64,000 nucleotides of DNA from Haladaptatus sp. ZSTT2 (GTDB lineage Archaea; Halobacteriota; Halobacteria; Halobacteriales; Halococcaceae): the NCBI RefSeq assembly GCF_037081775.1, contig NZ_JBAMHQ010000001.1:992001-1056000 (forward strand). Direction: 5' to 3'. Position numbers and translations under genes: made by a program. Under the pieces are notes generated by a model. That model made no database searches and was not told the origin of the DNA. It was given only the letters and a program-made list of their open reading frames with translations. Below are positions 51,685 to 60,795 of this stretch, in pieces; position 1 is the stretch's first letter; every line of letters starts with the position of its first letter.

Positions 51685-51696
51685 CTCCCGTGGGAG
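51685..51696. repeat. Palindrome between quinone reductase and SnoaL-like genes
   Basis: CTCCC-GT-GGGAG, a perfect 12-base palindrome eleven bases upstream of the quinone reductase ATG. Possible operator. Confidence 0.3.
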
Positions 51697-51810
51697 GGCA
51701 AAACAGTACGGTCTGCGGAAAACGTTGAGAATCCTCGAAACTGGAGAGTCTCGGCCGCGAGCAGAGTAGCATATCGTGTGCGGCGGCGTAGATTCAACTG
51801 GGTGAGAGCA

Positions 51811-52257
51811 ATGGCTAGTAAAGCGACACGCCCGGCAGCATCGAACGGTGAGATTGCGCGAGAACTCTGGACGAGCATCAACGATGGGGACTTCAGCGTC
51901 GTAGACAAGTACGTTTCAGAAGACTACGTCGAACACGACCCGAACGCACCCGAGGAGATTCGCGGCCGCGAGGGGTTCAGACAGAACATCGAACAGTACT
52001 TCGCCGCCTTCCCGGACATGGTGATGACCATGGAAGACCTCATCGAAGAGGACGACAAGGTGGTGACCCGCTGGTCTGGAACCGGCACCCACAAGGGTGA
52101 GTTGCTGGGCATCGCACCGACGGACAAGCCTATCAGCGTGACGGGCCTCGAAATCGAGCGCTACGAAGACGGCATGCTCGTAGAAGCGTGGTCGAACTTC
52201 GACGTCCTTGGCCTCATGCGTCAACTCGGTGCAATCCCCGACGAAATGGGAGCGTAA
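51811..52257 (+). CDS. SnoaL-like polyketide-cyclase/ester-cyclase fold protein
   Basis: 148 residues of the SnoaL/NTF2-like fold: ELWTSINDGDFSVVDKYVSEDYVEHDP, GREGFRQNIEQYFAAFPDM and RWSGTGTHKGELLGIAPT are typical of SnoaL-like ester cyclases. Substrate unknown. A Shine-Dalgarno-like GGTGAG lies five bases before the ATG at 51811, which supports that start. Stand-alone. Confidence 0.88.
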   Translation: MASKATRPAASNGEIARELWTSINDGDFSVVDKYVSEDYVEHDPNAPEEIRGREGFRQNIEQYFAAFPDMVMTMEDLIEEDDKVVTRWSGTGTHKGELLGIAPTDKPISVTGLEIERYEDGMLVEAWSNFDVLGLMRQLGAIPDEMGA

Positions 52258-52264
52258 CCCTCCG

Positions 52265-52269
52265 TTTTT
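52265..52269 (+). terminator. T-run after the SnoaL-like gene
   Basis: TTTTT eight bases after the stop at 52255-52257; a second T-run occurs at 52280-52283. Archaeal-type terminator. Confidence 0.45.
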
Positions 52270-52307
52270 CCCGGACAGTTTTTGTCATTCCGCGAGTAGT
52301 GACGCCA

Positions 52308-52940
52308 ATGACCGAGAAGAAAAACCCCGACACAGCACATGGCCACGAGAAGGAAACGGACCACGACGGGCACGTACACGACGACGACCACGGGCATCAC
52401 GACCACGGCCACGACACCCACGAACATGACCACGGACACCACGACCACGACCTGAAGTCGGTGAGTGTCGCCATCGTCACGATTTCGACGTCACGGTCGC
52501 TCGATGATGACCCCGCCGGAGACGCGATTGCAGAAGCGTTCTCTCACGCCGGGCACTCGGTCGCAACCCGCGAACTCATCGGTGACAAGTTCGATGGGAT
52601 TCAGCAGACGGTAGACCGCCTCGTCGGCCGCGACGACGTGGATATCGTCGTCACCACCGGCGGCACGGGCGTCACCCCCGACGACGTGACCATCGAGGCA
52701 ATCACGCCGCTGTTCGAGAAAGAACTCCCCGGCTTTGGCGAACTGTTTCGCCAGCTTTCGTTCGGTGAAATCGGCACCCGTGTCGTCGGCACGCGGGCGA
52801 CTGGCGGTATCGCAGACGGAGTGCCCGTGTTCGCCCTCCCCGGAAGTGAGAACGCCGCACGACTCGGCTCCCACGAGGTCATCGTCCCCGAAGTGAGCCA
52901 TCTGGCCGGGCTTGCAAAACGAAGCGAACCCGACGCCTAA
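52308..52940 (+). CDS. MogA/MoaB-family protein with histidine-rich N-terminus
   Basis: 210 residues. Residues about 50-210 are a complete MogA/MoaB molybdopterin-adenylyltransferase domain (VTTGGTGVTPDDVTIEA, LPGSENAARL). Residues 11-47 carry 16 histidines in a His/Asp-rich stretch, a likely metal-binding extension. MogA adenylylates molybdopterin before MoeA action. The extension might buffer nickel, zinc or other metals; not typical of the family core. Starts at 52308. Confidence 0.9.
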   Translation: MTEKKNPDTAHGHEKETDHDGHVHDDDHGHHDHGHDTHEHDHGHHDHDLKSVSVAIVTISTSRSLDDDPAGDAIAEAFSHAGHSVATRELIGDKFDGIQQTVDRLVGRDDVDIVVTTGGTGVTPDDVTIEAITPLFEKELPGFGELFRQLSFGEIGTRVVGTRATGGIADGVPVFALPGSENAARLGSHEVIVPEVSHLAGLAKRSEPDA

Positions 52941-53374
52941 GGCGGCGTTACGAGCCGTGTTTCGTCCGACTCAATCGCGTCCGAATCAGGTTGCACGACG
53001 GTAACGCCCGCATTTTCTGCCTGTCGATACACCGGTTCAAGCGCCGCCTTGCAGTAGTCGTCGGTGAGAACGACGACCCGCGAATACTCTGGGTTCTCGT
53101 CGTCAAAGAGCACCGCCCGCAACTGCTGTTGGAGCCGTTTGACCCACTGCATCTCCTCGAACGGGCCAAACGCCTCGTGCGTGAGGTCGTAGCTCTCGAT
53201 TTCCCGCTCTGGGCTGACAATGTCGTACTTGGGTGAGACGACGACCCACGCATCGCAGGTCTCCTCTGCGTATGCGCGACGCGACTCGAATGTGGCCCCA
53301 GCATACTGCGTCCGAACCGCACGGGCCCCACCCCGTTGTTCGATACCCCCTTGGACGATCCCGATGGATGCCAT
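52937..53374 (-). CDS. DUF6884-like haloarchaeal protein
   Basis: 145 residues resembling DUF6884-type proteins (YAEETCDAWVVVSPKYDIVSPEREIESYDLT). A single alpha/beta domain; no catalytic triad could be named. Start at 53374 (MASIGIVQGG). Its stop overlaps the MogA-like gene's stop region on the other strand. Confidence 0.65.
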   Translation of the reverse strand: MASIGIVQGGIEQRGGARAVRTQYAGATFESRRAYAEETCDAWVVVSPKYDIVSPEREIESYDLTHEAFGPFEEMQWVKRLQQQLRAVLFDDENPEYSRVVVLTDDYCKAALEPVYRQAENAGVTVVQPDSDAIESDETRLVTPP

Positions 53375-53517
53375 AGCTGGACAACGTTGGGTATCGCGTA
53401 AAAAGCTAATGGACGCCAACACGAACAGCCAGAAAAGCGTGAATTTTCGCGAGGTTCGGATATTACTCGCGGTATTTCACGGAAACAGTCATTCTCTCAG
53501 TCAGCGTAGGTGCTGGT

Positions 53518-54000
53518 ATGGCACGGGTAGAAGCATCGACCACGATTCGGGCACCGCAAGAGTACGTCTGGGAACTCGTGTGCGACGTGAGACGCTATCC
53601 AGAGATTTCGTCTGCGTTCACAGAGCGCGTGACCTACGTGAGCGACGGGCCGGTCGGGAAGGGAACCGTCTACCGCGAATACGGTGGCGTCGGGCCGATG
53701 AAAGCCGAAAGCGAGTGGGTGATAACCGAGTTCACGGAGCCGACGCGACAGGTACACGAAGGCGACCTCGGCGTGATGCAACCCATACTGACCATCGAGT
53801 TAACGCCGATGGGCGAGGAGACGCGGCTGTTTCAGGCACTCGACTTCGAGCTGCTGCCGCGGGTTCGCCCGGTCGGACGACTGCTCGAAGCGCTGTTCGT
53901 CAAACGAACGATGCAACGCGGCCTCGACGACACCGTGGGGAACGTCAAACGGATTGCAGAGCGCGAGTACGAAGCCGAGTCGAAGCGGTCGGTGACCTGA
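53518..54000 (+). CDS. SRPBCC/START-like lipid- or metabolite-binding protein
   Basis: 160 residues of the SRPBCC (polyketide_cyc2) fold: IRAPQEYVWELVCDVRRYPEI at the N-terminus, beta-strands and a long C-terminal helix (about 125-155). Such domains bind hydrophobic ligands. Role unknown. The following gene starts 43 bases downstream on the same strand. Confidence 0.88.
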   Translation: MARVEASTTIRAPQEYVWELVCDVRRYPEISSAFTERVTYVSDGPVGKGTVYREYGGVGPMKAESEWVITEFTEPTRQVHEGDLGVMQPILTIELTPMGEETRLFQALDFELLPRVRPVGRLLEALFVKRTMQRGLDDTVGNVKRIAEREYEAESKRSVT

Positions 54001-54043
54001 CTGCAAGCGCCAATCGTTTTTGCGCGGTTCCGGTAGTGTGAGC

Positions 54044-54742
54044 ATGGACAAGCAACGCATCCGCGAGCGCGTCTGGGACGCCCTCGAAGCCGAGAGCATC
54101 GCTCGGTTTCCGTTTCCGCCACACGGTCGGATACCGAACTTCGATGGCGCGCGCGACGCCGCAGAGAGGCTGGCTGTAACTCCCGAGTGGCAGGAGGCGA
54201 CGACCATCAAGGCGAATCCCGATTCGCCACAACTCCCCGTCCGCCGCCAGGCGCTCGCGGCGGGGAAGACGGTGTACATAGCCGTCCCGCGCCTACGCGA
54301 CGAGCGATGTTTCGTCCGGTTAGACCCGGCGACCATCGACAACACCGACCGTGCCGCCGCCATCTCGCACATGGACGAGTACGGCGAGCAAACCGGTCCG
54401 GACGAGATAGATAGCGTCGACCTCATCGTGTCCGGAAGCGTCGCCGTCACAGAGGAAGGCGCGCGTATCGGAAAGGGCGAAGGCTACAGTGATTTGGAGT
54501 ACGCCGTGTTGCGCGAACTCGAACTGGTAGACGACGAGACGCCCGTGGTGACGACGGTCCACGAGCGACAGGTCGTAGACGACGCAGTGGAAATCGAGGC
54601 CCACGACGTGCCGATGGACTGTATCGTGACCCCGGAGCGCGTGATTCGTCCCACTGGCGGGCAGAAACCTGCGGGTATCGATTGGGCGCTACTGGACGAG
54701 GAACGAATCGCAGAAATCCCCGTTCTCAAGCGGTTTCGTTAG
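54044..54742 (+). CDS. 5-formyltetrahydrofolate cyclo-ligase-like protein
   Basis: 232 residues. The MTHFS/5-FTHF cyclo-ligase fold shows RVWDALEAESIARFP at the start, FPPHGRIPNF and GKGEGYSDLEYAVLRELELV (ATP/phosphate-site motif GxGxGYxD). The archaeal group differs from bacterial enzymes by its proline-rich N-terminal loop, so the precise substrate could vary. Start ATG at 54044. Confidence 0.85.
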   Translation: MDKQRIRERVWDALEAESIARFPFPPHGRIPNFDGARDAAERLAVTPEWQEATTIKANPDSPQLPVRRQALAAGKTVYIAVPRLRDERCFVRLDPATIDNTDRAAAISHMDEYGEQTGPDEIDSVDLIVSGSVAVTEEGARIGKGEGYSDLEYAVLRELELVDDETPVVTTVHERQVVDDAVEIEAHDVPMDCIVTPERVIRPTGGQKPAGIDWALLDEERIAEIPVLKRFR

Positions 54743-55056
54743 CTCGGGAACGGCGCGAGCGTCGCGGTGAAGTACACCACGTCCTCGGTATCGTTTCGTG
54801 CGCCGTGGAGGACGCCGCGGTCGTGGAACACGACGCCCGGGGCTTTGACGCGCTCTTCTTCGTCGTCTTGAATCACCGTCACCGTCCCCTTGACGACGTG
54901 AAACACGTTCGAAGAGCTGTCGTGAGGGTGGGGTTTCAACACCGCACCGGGGCCGAGGGCGAACAGTTTGACGAGCGCGTCATCGGAGACGACTAACTCT
55001 TCGGTGATGATTTCCCCCTCTTCAGGGTCGGGTGTGGTAAAGCGATTGAGCGACAT
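54739..55056 (-). CDS. Cupin-domain protein
   Basis: 105-residue single-domain cupin. The first motif is PGAVLKPHPHDSSSNVFHVVKGTVTV (about 36-60) with His residues at PHPHDS for metal, and the second is GVVFHDRGVLHGARND. Substrate unknown. The start at 55056 is used. Its stop overlaps the cyclo-ligase stop by four bases (convergent). Confidence 0.88.
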   Translation of the reverse strand: MSLNRFTTPDPEEGEIITEELVVSDDALVKLFALGPGAVLKPHPHDSSSNVFHVVKGTVTVIQDDEEERVKAPGVVFHDRGVLHGARNDTEDVVYFTATLAPFPS

Positions 55057-55172
55057 GGCAGAACCCACGCGCGGGTCGCCCTTAGCGTTTGGCCGTGGAA
55101 CTGAGTCAAGAAAGCCGGACAGTCTCACGAGACGAAAAAGCGGTTAGGCCCTCTGAGCGCGTTTATCTCTGC

Positions 55173-55988
55173 ATGGAGTACGTGGTCGCACAGGGGGCAG
55201 CGGTTCCGAAAATCGGACTGGGGACGTGGCAACTGCGCGGGACGACCTGTCGGCGCGTGGTCGAAGACGCTCTCGACCTCGGCTATCGACACATCGACAC
55301 GGCACAGAACTACGGCAACGAGCGACAGGTCGGCTCCGCGATTGCGGCGTCGGGGGTTGACAGAGACGAGATTTTTCTGGTCACGAAGCTCTCTCCGCGC
55401 AATCTGGGCGAAAAACGAGTGGCTGAGACGACCAAAGAAAGCCTCGCGCGCCTCGGCGTTGAGTACATTGACTGCCTACTCATCCATCGGCCGAACCCGC
55501 TGATTCCCGTGCGCGAAACGCTCGATGCCATGAACGACCTCGTCGAAGAAGGCGTCGTCCATCACATCGGCGTGAGTAACTTCAGCCAGTCACAGCTCAT
55601 GGAAGCCCGCGAGCAGTCGCTCGAACCGATTCTGACCAATCAGGTGCGCTACTCACCGTTCGACCGGAAACAGGCGCTGGTCGAATACTGCCAGATTCAC
55701 GACGTGGTGTTGACCGCATACAGCCCGTTTTTACACGGTGGGATTCTCAGAGATAGCACGCTCTCTGGCATCGGGCTTCGCTACGAGAAGTCGGCCGCAC
55801 AGGTCGCGTTACGCTGGCTGATTCAACAAGAGAACGTCGTCGCCATTCCGAAGGCGTCGTCGTACCCACACCTGAAACAGAATATCGAGGTGTTCGATTT
55901 CTCGCTCACCGCAGAGGAGATGGCGCGTATCGGCCGCCCCTCTGCCGCCAAAACGATTTCCGGCACGATTCGAGGGTTTCTGACCTAA
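55173..55988 (+). CDS. Aldo/keto reductase
   Basis: 271-residue AKR TIM barrel. Visible are GLGTWQL, the catalytic tetrad around DTAQNYGNE (Asp, Tyr), KLSPRN (Lys) and LIHRPNP (His), and the NADP-binding IPKASSYPHLKQN. Probably NADPH-dependent carbonyl reduction. Start ATG at 55173; the frame upstream is not conserved-looking. Confidence 0.93.
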   Translation: MEYVVAQGAAVPKIGLGTWQLRGTTCRRVVEDALDLGYRHIDTAQNYGNERQVGSAIAASGVDRDEIFLVTKLSPRNLGEKRVAETTKESLARLGVEYIDCLLIHRPNPLIPVRETLDAMNDLVEEGVVHHIGVSNFSQSQLMEAREQSLEPILTNQVRYSPFDRKQALVEYCQIHDVVLTAYSPFLHGGILRDSTLSGIGLRYEKSAAQVALRWLIQQENVVAIPKASSYPHLKQNIEVFDFSLTAEEMARIGRPSAAKTISGTIRGFLT

Positions 55989-56434
55989 GTGCCGCTTCCT
56001 TTCCGGCCAGTTTTCGCTTCGATGTCGAGGACGTATCCCTTGATGTCGCCCATCGGGTCGGCTTCGGAGAACAGACTCGGATGCCACGCGTTGTCGGCCA
56101 TCGTGTCGCGGGCGTGGGCGACTTCGTCGTCGCGCACCTCGCGCAATCGACCCGTCACGATGACACTCTGCCAGTCGAACTTGGAGTTGACCTGATAGGC
56201 GAGAAAGCTGGCCGTGTCCGTCGTGTCCACGAAATCGCGTTTCTGTGACGCAACGCCGAGTTGGAGAAACAGGAAATAGAGGTGGTCACCGTCGTAGCCA
56301 AACGAGACGGGCACGCCGTAGGCGTCGCCGTCTGCAGCGAGCGACAGCGTGCCGTAGCCCTGACTTCTGAGAAAAAAGTCGATTTCTGTCTCCTGCATCA
56401 CGCCCCCCTGTTCGGTGAAATCCTCTGTTGACAT
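55985..56434 (-). CDS. Pyridoxamine 5'-phosphate oxidase-like (PPOX) protein
   Basis: 149 residues with the split-barrel FMN fold: MQETEIDFFLRSQGYGTLSLAADGDAYGVPVSFGYDG and SVIVTGRLREV. Likely an F420- or FMN-binding oxidoreductase; substrate unknown. The stop overlaps the aldo/keto reductase stop. Confidence 0.88.
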   Translation of the reverse strand: MSTEDFTEQGGVMQETEIDFFLRSQGYGTLSLAADGDAYGVPVSFGYDGDHLYFLFLQLGVASQKRDFVDTTDTASFLAYQVNSKFDWQSVIVTGRLREVRDDEVAHARDTMADNAWHPSLFSEADPMGDIKGYVLDIEAKTGRKGSGT

Positions 56435-56525
56435 CGTCGTACCTGACAGTACATTGGAGCGCAGAGCGGTTAAACGAATATCTCGGGCGAAACTGCCACG
56501 GGGCTAGAGCGCGTTTTCTCACGTA

Positions 56526-57197
56526 ATGGTCAATCGACTCGGAACGATTGGATGGTGGTTCGACCTCCGCGGCGTCAACGCCTATCTCGTCAAAGACGGC
56601 GACGCACTCACGCTCATCGACGCAGGCAACCCGTGGGACGCAGACACCCTCCGCGCAGAAATTGAAGCGACGGGCCACACTGTGCGCGACGTAGACCGCG
56701 TCCTGCTCACCCACTACGACCTTGACCACGTCGGCACGCTCGCTCGACTCACCGAACTCGACGCACCCATCTACATCGGCGCGGACGACGCCCCCTACCT
56801 CCAAGGTGAGGACCGACCGACGTGGCGCAATCGAAAGGCCGCCCTCCAGCGCCTCGCCGGAGCGATGGTCAAACCAGTCACGACGGTCGAACGCATCGAA
56901 GACGGCGACGAAATCGGCAGTTTCACCGCCTACCACACGCCCGGCCACACGCCGGGACACGTCGCCTACGTGAGCGAGGACCTCTCGGCCTGCTTCCTTG
57001 GCGACCTCGTCATGGAGCGGAACGGTCGGCTCGAACCCTCGCCGTACATGCTCAGCTACGACGACGTGGCAGTCGAACAGAGTATCAAGGCACTCGCGGC
57101 GCACGACTTCGAGTTCGAAATCGCCGCAATGGGCCACGGCGTGCCCTTTGTGACGAAGGGTGCGGCCCGCCTCGACCTGCTGGCGGCGACCCTTTGA
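56526..57197 (+). CDS. Metallo-beta-lactamase-fold hydrolase
   Basis: 223 residues of the MBL fold. Metal motif THYDLDHVG is an HxDxDH variant of HxHxDH (second His replaced by Asp), followed by HTPGHTPGH and a CFLGDLV aspartate. Membership in the general hydrolase group is clear; substrate unknown. Close to, and convergent with, the DUF7126 gene. Confidence 0.9.
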   Translation: MVNRLGTIGWWFDLRGVNAYLVKDGDALTLIDAGNPWDADTLRAEIEATGHTVRDVDRVLLTHYDLDHVGTLARLTELDAPIYIGADDAPYLQGEDRPTWRNRKAALQRLAGAMVKPVTTVERIEDGDEIGSFTAYHTPGHTPGHVAYVSEDLSACFLGDLVMERNGRLEPSPYMLSYDDVAVEQSIKALAAHDFEFEIAAMGHGVPFVTKGAARLDLLAATL

Positions 57198-57200
57198 GAA

Positions 57201-57518
57201 TTAGACCAGTTCTTCTGCGACCGTTTCGACGGCGAGCAGGGCTGGGTCGATGATGAGACCGGCCTGTCCGCGGACGAACTCCGGCACCGAATCGTCCGCG
57301 TAGACGACGACGCGAAGCGACTCGTTCAGGTCTTTTGCGACCGGAATCGACGTGGCCTGTGACACGTCCGTGAGGACGAGCAGGTCACAGTCGGTGATGC
57401 CCGCGTCTTCGAGCGCGGGGCGGTTTGCGATACCATCGAGATAGGTGACGGAGACACCCCTTCCTTCGAGGGCGTCGCCAAGTGCGTACTCGTCTTCGCC
57501 GACGACGATTGCATTCAT
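57201..57518 (-). CDS. DUF7126-type small protein of the pyrG-guaA operon
   Basis: 105 residues with a Rossmann-like N-terminus ([21 protein letters not shown]) and an acidic C-terminal half, a TrkA-N-like minimal sensor. Haloarchaeal members are sometimes annotated as CTP synthetase because of genomic linkage, but the protein lacks synthetase motifs. Its ATG overlaps the guaA stop (TAATG), so it is the last gene of the unit. Confidence 0.75.
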   Translation of the reverse strand: MNAIVVGEDEYALGDALEGRGVSVTYLDGIANRPALEDAGITDCDLLVLTDVSQATSIPVAKDLNESLRVVVYADDSVPEFVRGQAGLIIDPALLAVETVAEELV

Positions 57519-58435
57519 TATTCGTATTCGATGGTAGCAGGCGGTTTGTGGGTTACGTCATAGACCACGCGCGAGACGTTGTCGAGCGTGCCCGTGATGC
57601 GCGATTGGATGCGCTGGAGCGTCTCCCAGTCGAGTTCCTGTGCCCGGGCGGTCATGCCGTCGCGGCTCTCGACCGAGCGGACGGCCACAATCCAGCCGTG
57701 AACGCGGTTGTCGCCTTTGACGCCGGTTGCCTTGCCGATGACGGCGGCGAGCGCCTGCCATGGCTCGTACTCTTCTAACTCCTCTTCGACGATGAACGTC
57801 GATTCGCGCGCGACGCGCACCTTCTCCTCGGTGACTTCACCGATGATGCGCACGGCGAGGCCGGGACCGGGGAACGGCATGCGTTCTGCGATAATCGATT
57901 CGAGGCCGAGGTCGCGGGCGACCTCGCGGACTTCGTCTTTGTAGAGGTCACGGACGGGTTCGACGATGCCCTCGAAGTCCACCACGTCGGGGAGGCCGCC
58001 GACGTTGTGGTGGGACTTGATTTCCCCGTCGGATTCGATGCGGTCGGGGTAGATGGTACCCTGCACCAGATAGTCCGCATCGACTTCGTTTGCGACGGTT
58101 TCGAACTCGCGGATGAACTGTGCGCCGATGATCTCGCGCTTCTCTTCGGGGTCGGTGACGCCCGAAAGCGCGTCGAGGAAGCGGTCTTGGGCTTCGACCA
58201 CGCGGAGGTTCTCCATGAACGAGAACGTCTCGCGGATTTGCTCGGTTTCGCCCTTGCGCATCAGGCCGGTGTCGACGTACACGGGCGTGAGTTGGCCACC
58301 GATAGCGCGGTGGGCGAGCGTGGCGGCGACCGAAGAGTCCACGCCGCCCGAAAGGGCAATGATGGCGTGGCCGTCGCCAACTTCGTCTCGAATCTCTGCC
58401 TCGGCTTCTGGGATGAATTCGTCTACGGTTACCAT
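57518..58435 (-). CDS. guaA: GMP synthase (glutamine-hydrolysing) subunit B
   Basis: 305 residues: the ATP pyrophosphatase part of archaeal split GMP synthase (XMP to GMP). The PP-loop [14 protein letters not shown] (about 29-42) and C-terminal dimerisation/XMP-binding domain with [10 protein letters not shown] and [13 protein letters not shown] are visible. The separate amidotransferase subunit A is not in this window. Its start codon overlaps the upstream pyrG stop. Confidence 0.93.
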   Translation of the reverse strand: MVTVDEFIPEAEAEIRDEVGDGHAIIALSGGVDSSVAATLAHRAIGGQLTPVYVDTGLMRKGETEQIRETFSFMENLRVVEAQDRFLDALSGVTDPEEKREIIGAQFIREFETVANEVDADYLVQGTIYPDRIESDGEIKSHHNVGGLPDVVDFEGIVEPVRDLYKDEVREVARDLGLESIIAERMPFPGPGLAVRIIGEVTEEKVRVARESTFIVEEELEEYEPWQALAAVIGKATGVKGDNRVHGWIVAVRSVESRDGMTARAQELDWETLQRIQSRITGTLDNVSRVVYDVTHKPPATIEYE

Positions 58436-60075
58436 TAGGCTTCAACCTCCGTTTGCTGCGCTTCGAGCACTGCTTTCACGAGGCCGACGAACGGCGGACT
58501 CGCCCGCCCGGGGCGGGACTTGAACTCGGGGTGGAACTGCGTGCCGAAGAAGTACGGATGGTTCGCGAGTTCGACGATTTCCATCCGGTTTTTCGCCTTG
58601 CCCGAAAAGACGAGGTCGTCGGCTTCGAGCTGGTCGATGTACTTCGGATTCACTTCGTAGCGGTGGCGGTGGCGTTCGACACAGGACGTGCCGCCGTACA
58701 CCTCGCTTGCGAGTGTGTTCGGGGAAATCTGGGTTTCGTGTGCGCCAAGGCGCATCGTTCCTCCGAGGTCTTCTAAGTCGTACTGCTCTGGGAGCAGGTC
58801 GATGACTGGGTGGGGCGTCTCCGGCTCCATCTCCGTCGAGTCTGCGCCTTCTAAGTCAAGGACGTTACGCGCGTACTCGATGACGGCGAGTTGGAAGCCA
58901 AGACAGAGGCCGAGGAACGGGATATCGTTCTCGCGGGCGTAGCGGATGGCCTCGATCTTGCCGAGGGTGCCGCGCGACCCGAAGCCGCCGGGGACGACGA
59001 TGCCGTCCGCGTCGCGGAGGCGTTCCATGTGGTTGTCGGCCATCTCGTCTGAGTCAACCCAGAGGATATCCACGTCGACGCCCTGGTCGAGTCCGGCGTG
59101 TTTGAGCGACTCGTGAATCGACATGTAGGCGTCTTCGAGAGCGTACTTGCCGACGAGCGCGATTTTGACGGAACCGTCGGTTTCCTGAGTAACGAGGTCG
59201 CGCCACTCGTTGTTGCGCTCTGCTTTTGGGAGGGCGTCGTCTGCGAGGGCGAGGTGCTCCATGACGTACTCGTCAAGGCCTTGCTCTTCGACCATCAGCG
59301 GGACGTGGTAGATGTCTTCGACGTCGGCGTTAGAGAAGACGGCTTCCGTCGGAACGTCGCAAAAGAGTGCGATTTTCTCCTTGGTTTCGGGTTCGAGTTC
59401 GGTCTCACACCGGCCAACGAGGATGTCCGGCTGCAGGCCAATCGAGCGCAGTTCTTTGACGCTGTGCTGGGTTGGCTTCGTCTTCTGCTCGCCGTTTTTC
59501 GAGTACGGGATGAGCGTGACGTGGGTGAGAAGGACGTCGTCTTCGTCCTCTTCGTGGACGAACTGGCGGAGGGCTTCTAAATACGGCATGCCCTCGATGT
59601 CGCCAATCGTGCCGCCCACTTCGACGATGCACACGTCGTGGCCGTCTGCGGCCTCGCGGATGCGCCGTTTGATGTCGTCGGTGATGTGCGGGATGATCTG
59701 GACCGTCTTTCCGAGATAGTCCCCAGCGCGCTCTTTTTCGATGACGTGCTGGTAGGTTTTCCCCGTAGTGATGTTGTGGTCGAACGTCATGTCGATATCG
59801 AGGAAACGTTCGTAGTTGCCCAGGTCTAAGTCCACTTCGCCACCGTCTTCTAAGACGTACACTTCGCCGTGCTGGTAGGGATTCATCGTCCCGGCATCGA
59901 CGTTTAAGTACGGGTCAATCTTGACCGCAGTCACGTCGAACCCAGCGTTCGAAAGCAGTCGGCCAGTGCTGGCGGCGGTGATACCCTTCCCGAGTCCGGA
60001 CATCACACCCCCGGTAACGAAAATGAACTTGTTCCCGAGTGTCGGGTCGTAATCCGTTTCGGGTTCCGTCGGCAT
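58435..60075 (-). CDS. pyrG: CTP synthase
   Basis: 546-residue CTP synthase. The amidoligase N-terminal domain has [20 protein letters not shown] and [22 protein letters not shown] (in pieces). The C-terminal class I amidotransferase has the nucleophile in GLCLGFQ and the His/Glu of QFHPEF. It heads an overlapping unit pyrG, guaA, DUF7126. The start is set at 60075 ([10 protein letters not shown]); the extension to 60144 is not conserved. Confidence 0.96.
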   Translation of the reverse strand: MPTEPETDYDPTLGNKFIFVTGGVMSGLGKGITAASTGRLLSNAGFDVTAVKIDPYLNVDAGTMNPYQHGEVYVLEDGGEVDLDLGNYERFLDIDMTFDHNITTGKTYQHVIEKERAGDYLGKTVQIIPHITDDIKRRIREAADGHDVCIVEVGGTIGDIEGMPYLEALRQFVHEEDEDDVLLTHVTLIPYSKNGEQKTKPTQHSVKELRSIGLQPDILVGRCETELEPETKEKIALFCDVPTEAVFSNADVEDIYHVPLMVEEQGLDEYVMEHLALADDALPKAERNNEWRDLVTQETDGSVKIALVGKYALEDAYMSIHESLKHAGLDQGVDVDILWVDSDEMADNHMERLRDADGIVVPGGFGSRGTLGKIEAIRYARENDIPFLGLCLGFQLAVIEYARNVLDLEGADSTEMEPETPHPVIDLLPEQYDLEDLGGTMRLGAHETQISPNTLASEVYGGTSCVERHRHRYEVNPKYIDQLEADDLVFSGKAKNRMEIVELANHPYFFGTQFHPEFKSRPGRASPPFVGLVKAVLEAQQTEVEA

Positions 60076-60143
60076 ACTGACTGTCCGCAAGCGTTCTTCA
60101 AAACCATTTCGGAGCGACGGAGCCACCGAGAGGGAGTCACACA

Positions 60144-60740
60144 CTACAGGTGTGGAACCAAAAAGTCACAGACGCAACGGGAAACTTTCTGGGTTTGCCC
60201 GACGAAAAAGTGGTCAGCACTCAACTCATCAACACGATAGCCGAGGGCGCGCGCTCGGTCGACAACTGGCTGCCAGTTCGCCGTCGTGTCGCGCGTGGCG
60301 TACACCACCTGCGTCGGTGCTGAAATGTTTTCGAGCGCGGTGGCCGTGTCGAAGCCCGCGGGCAGGGACCCAGCCGGCGCGAGCGCGCTTACCGCCGCGA
60401 GGTCGTCGCGGTTTGCCGCCGTGAGTAACGCGATAGCGCCGCCAAACGAGAAACCGAAGAGTCCCACGGTCTCGTAGTGGTCGTGCGCCCACGCGATGGC
60501 GTTGCGAGCGTCTTCGCGTTCGCCACGGCCTTCGTCCCACGCGCCGTAGTCAAAGCGCAGGGTGGCGATGCCGTGGTCTCCGAGTGTGTCTGAGACGGTA
60601 GTGAGGCGGGAGTCGGTTCGACGGCCACCGTGTTGGGGATGTGGCGGGCACGCGACGACGACGCTCGTCGCATCTGGGACGGCGTCGTGGCTCGCGCGCA
60701 CGTCGCGGCCACCCGGAACGAGAACGGGGTCTGCTGTCAT
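60144..60740 (-). CDS. Alpha/beta-hydrolase-fold protein
   Basis: 198-residue KANL3/Tex30-like or dienelactone-hydrolase-like alpha/beta hydrolase. The nucleophile elbow is [10 protein letters not shown] (about 95-104), and the catalytic Asp/His lie in ATRDTTANW and [19 protein letters not shown] forms the oxyanion-side loop. Substrate unknown. Confidence 0.85.
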   Translation of the reverse strand: MTADPVLVPGGRDVRASHDAVPDATSVVVACPPHPQHGGRRTDSRLTTVSDTLGDHGIATLRFDYGAWDEGRGEREDARNAIAWAHDHYETVGLFGFSFGGAIALLTAANRDDLAAVSALAPAGSLPAGFDTATALENISAPTQVVYATRDTTANWQPVVDRARALGYRVDELSADHFFVGQTQKVSRCVCDFLVPHL

Positions 60741-60795
60741 TACTGACTGTTAGTGAGGTGAGAGTTTTTAAGGCCGCGCATGGCCAATAGCACCC

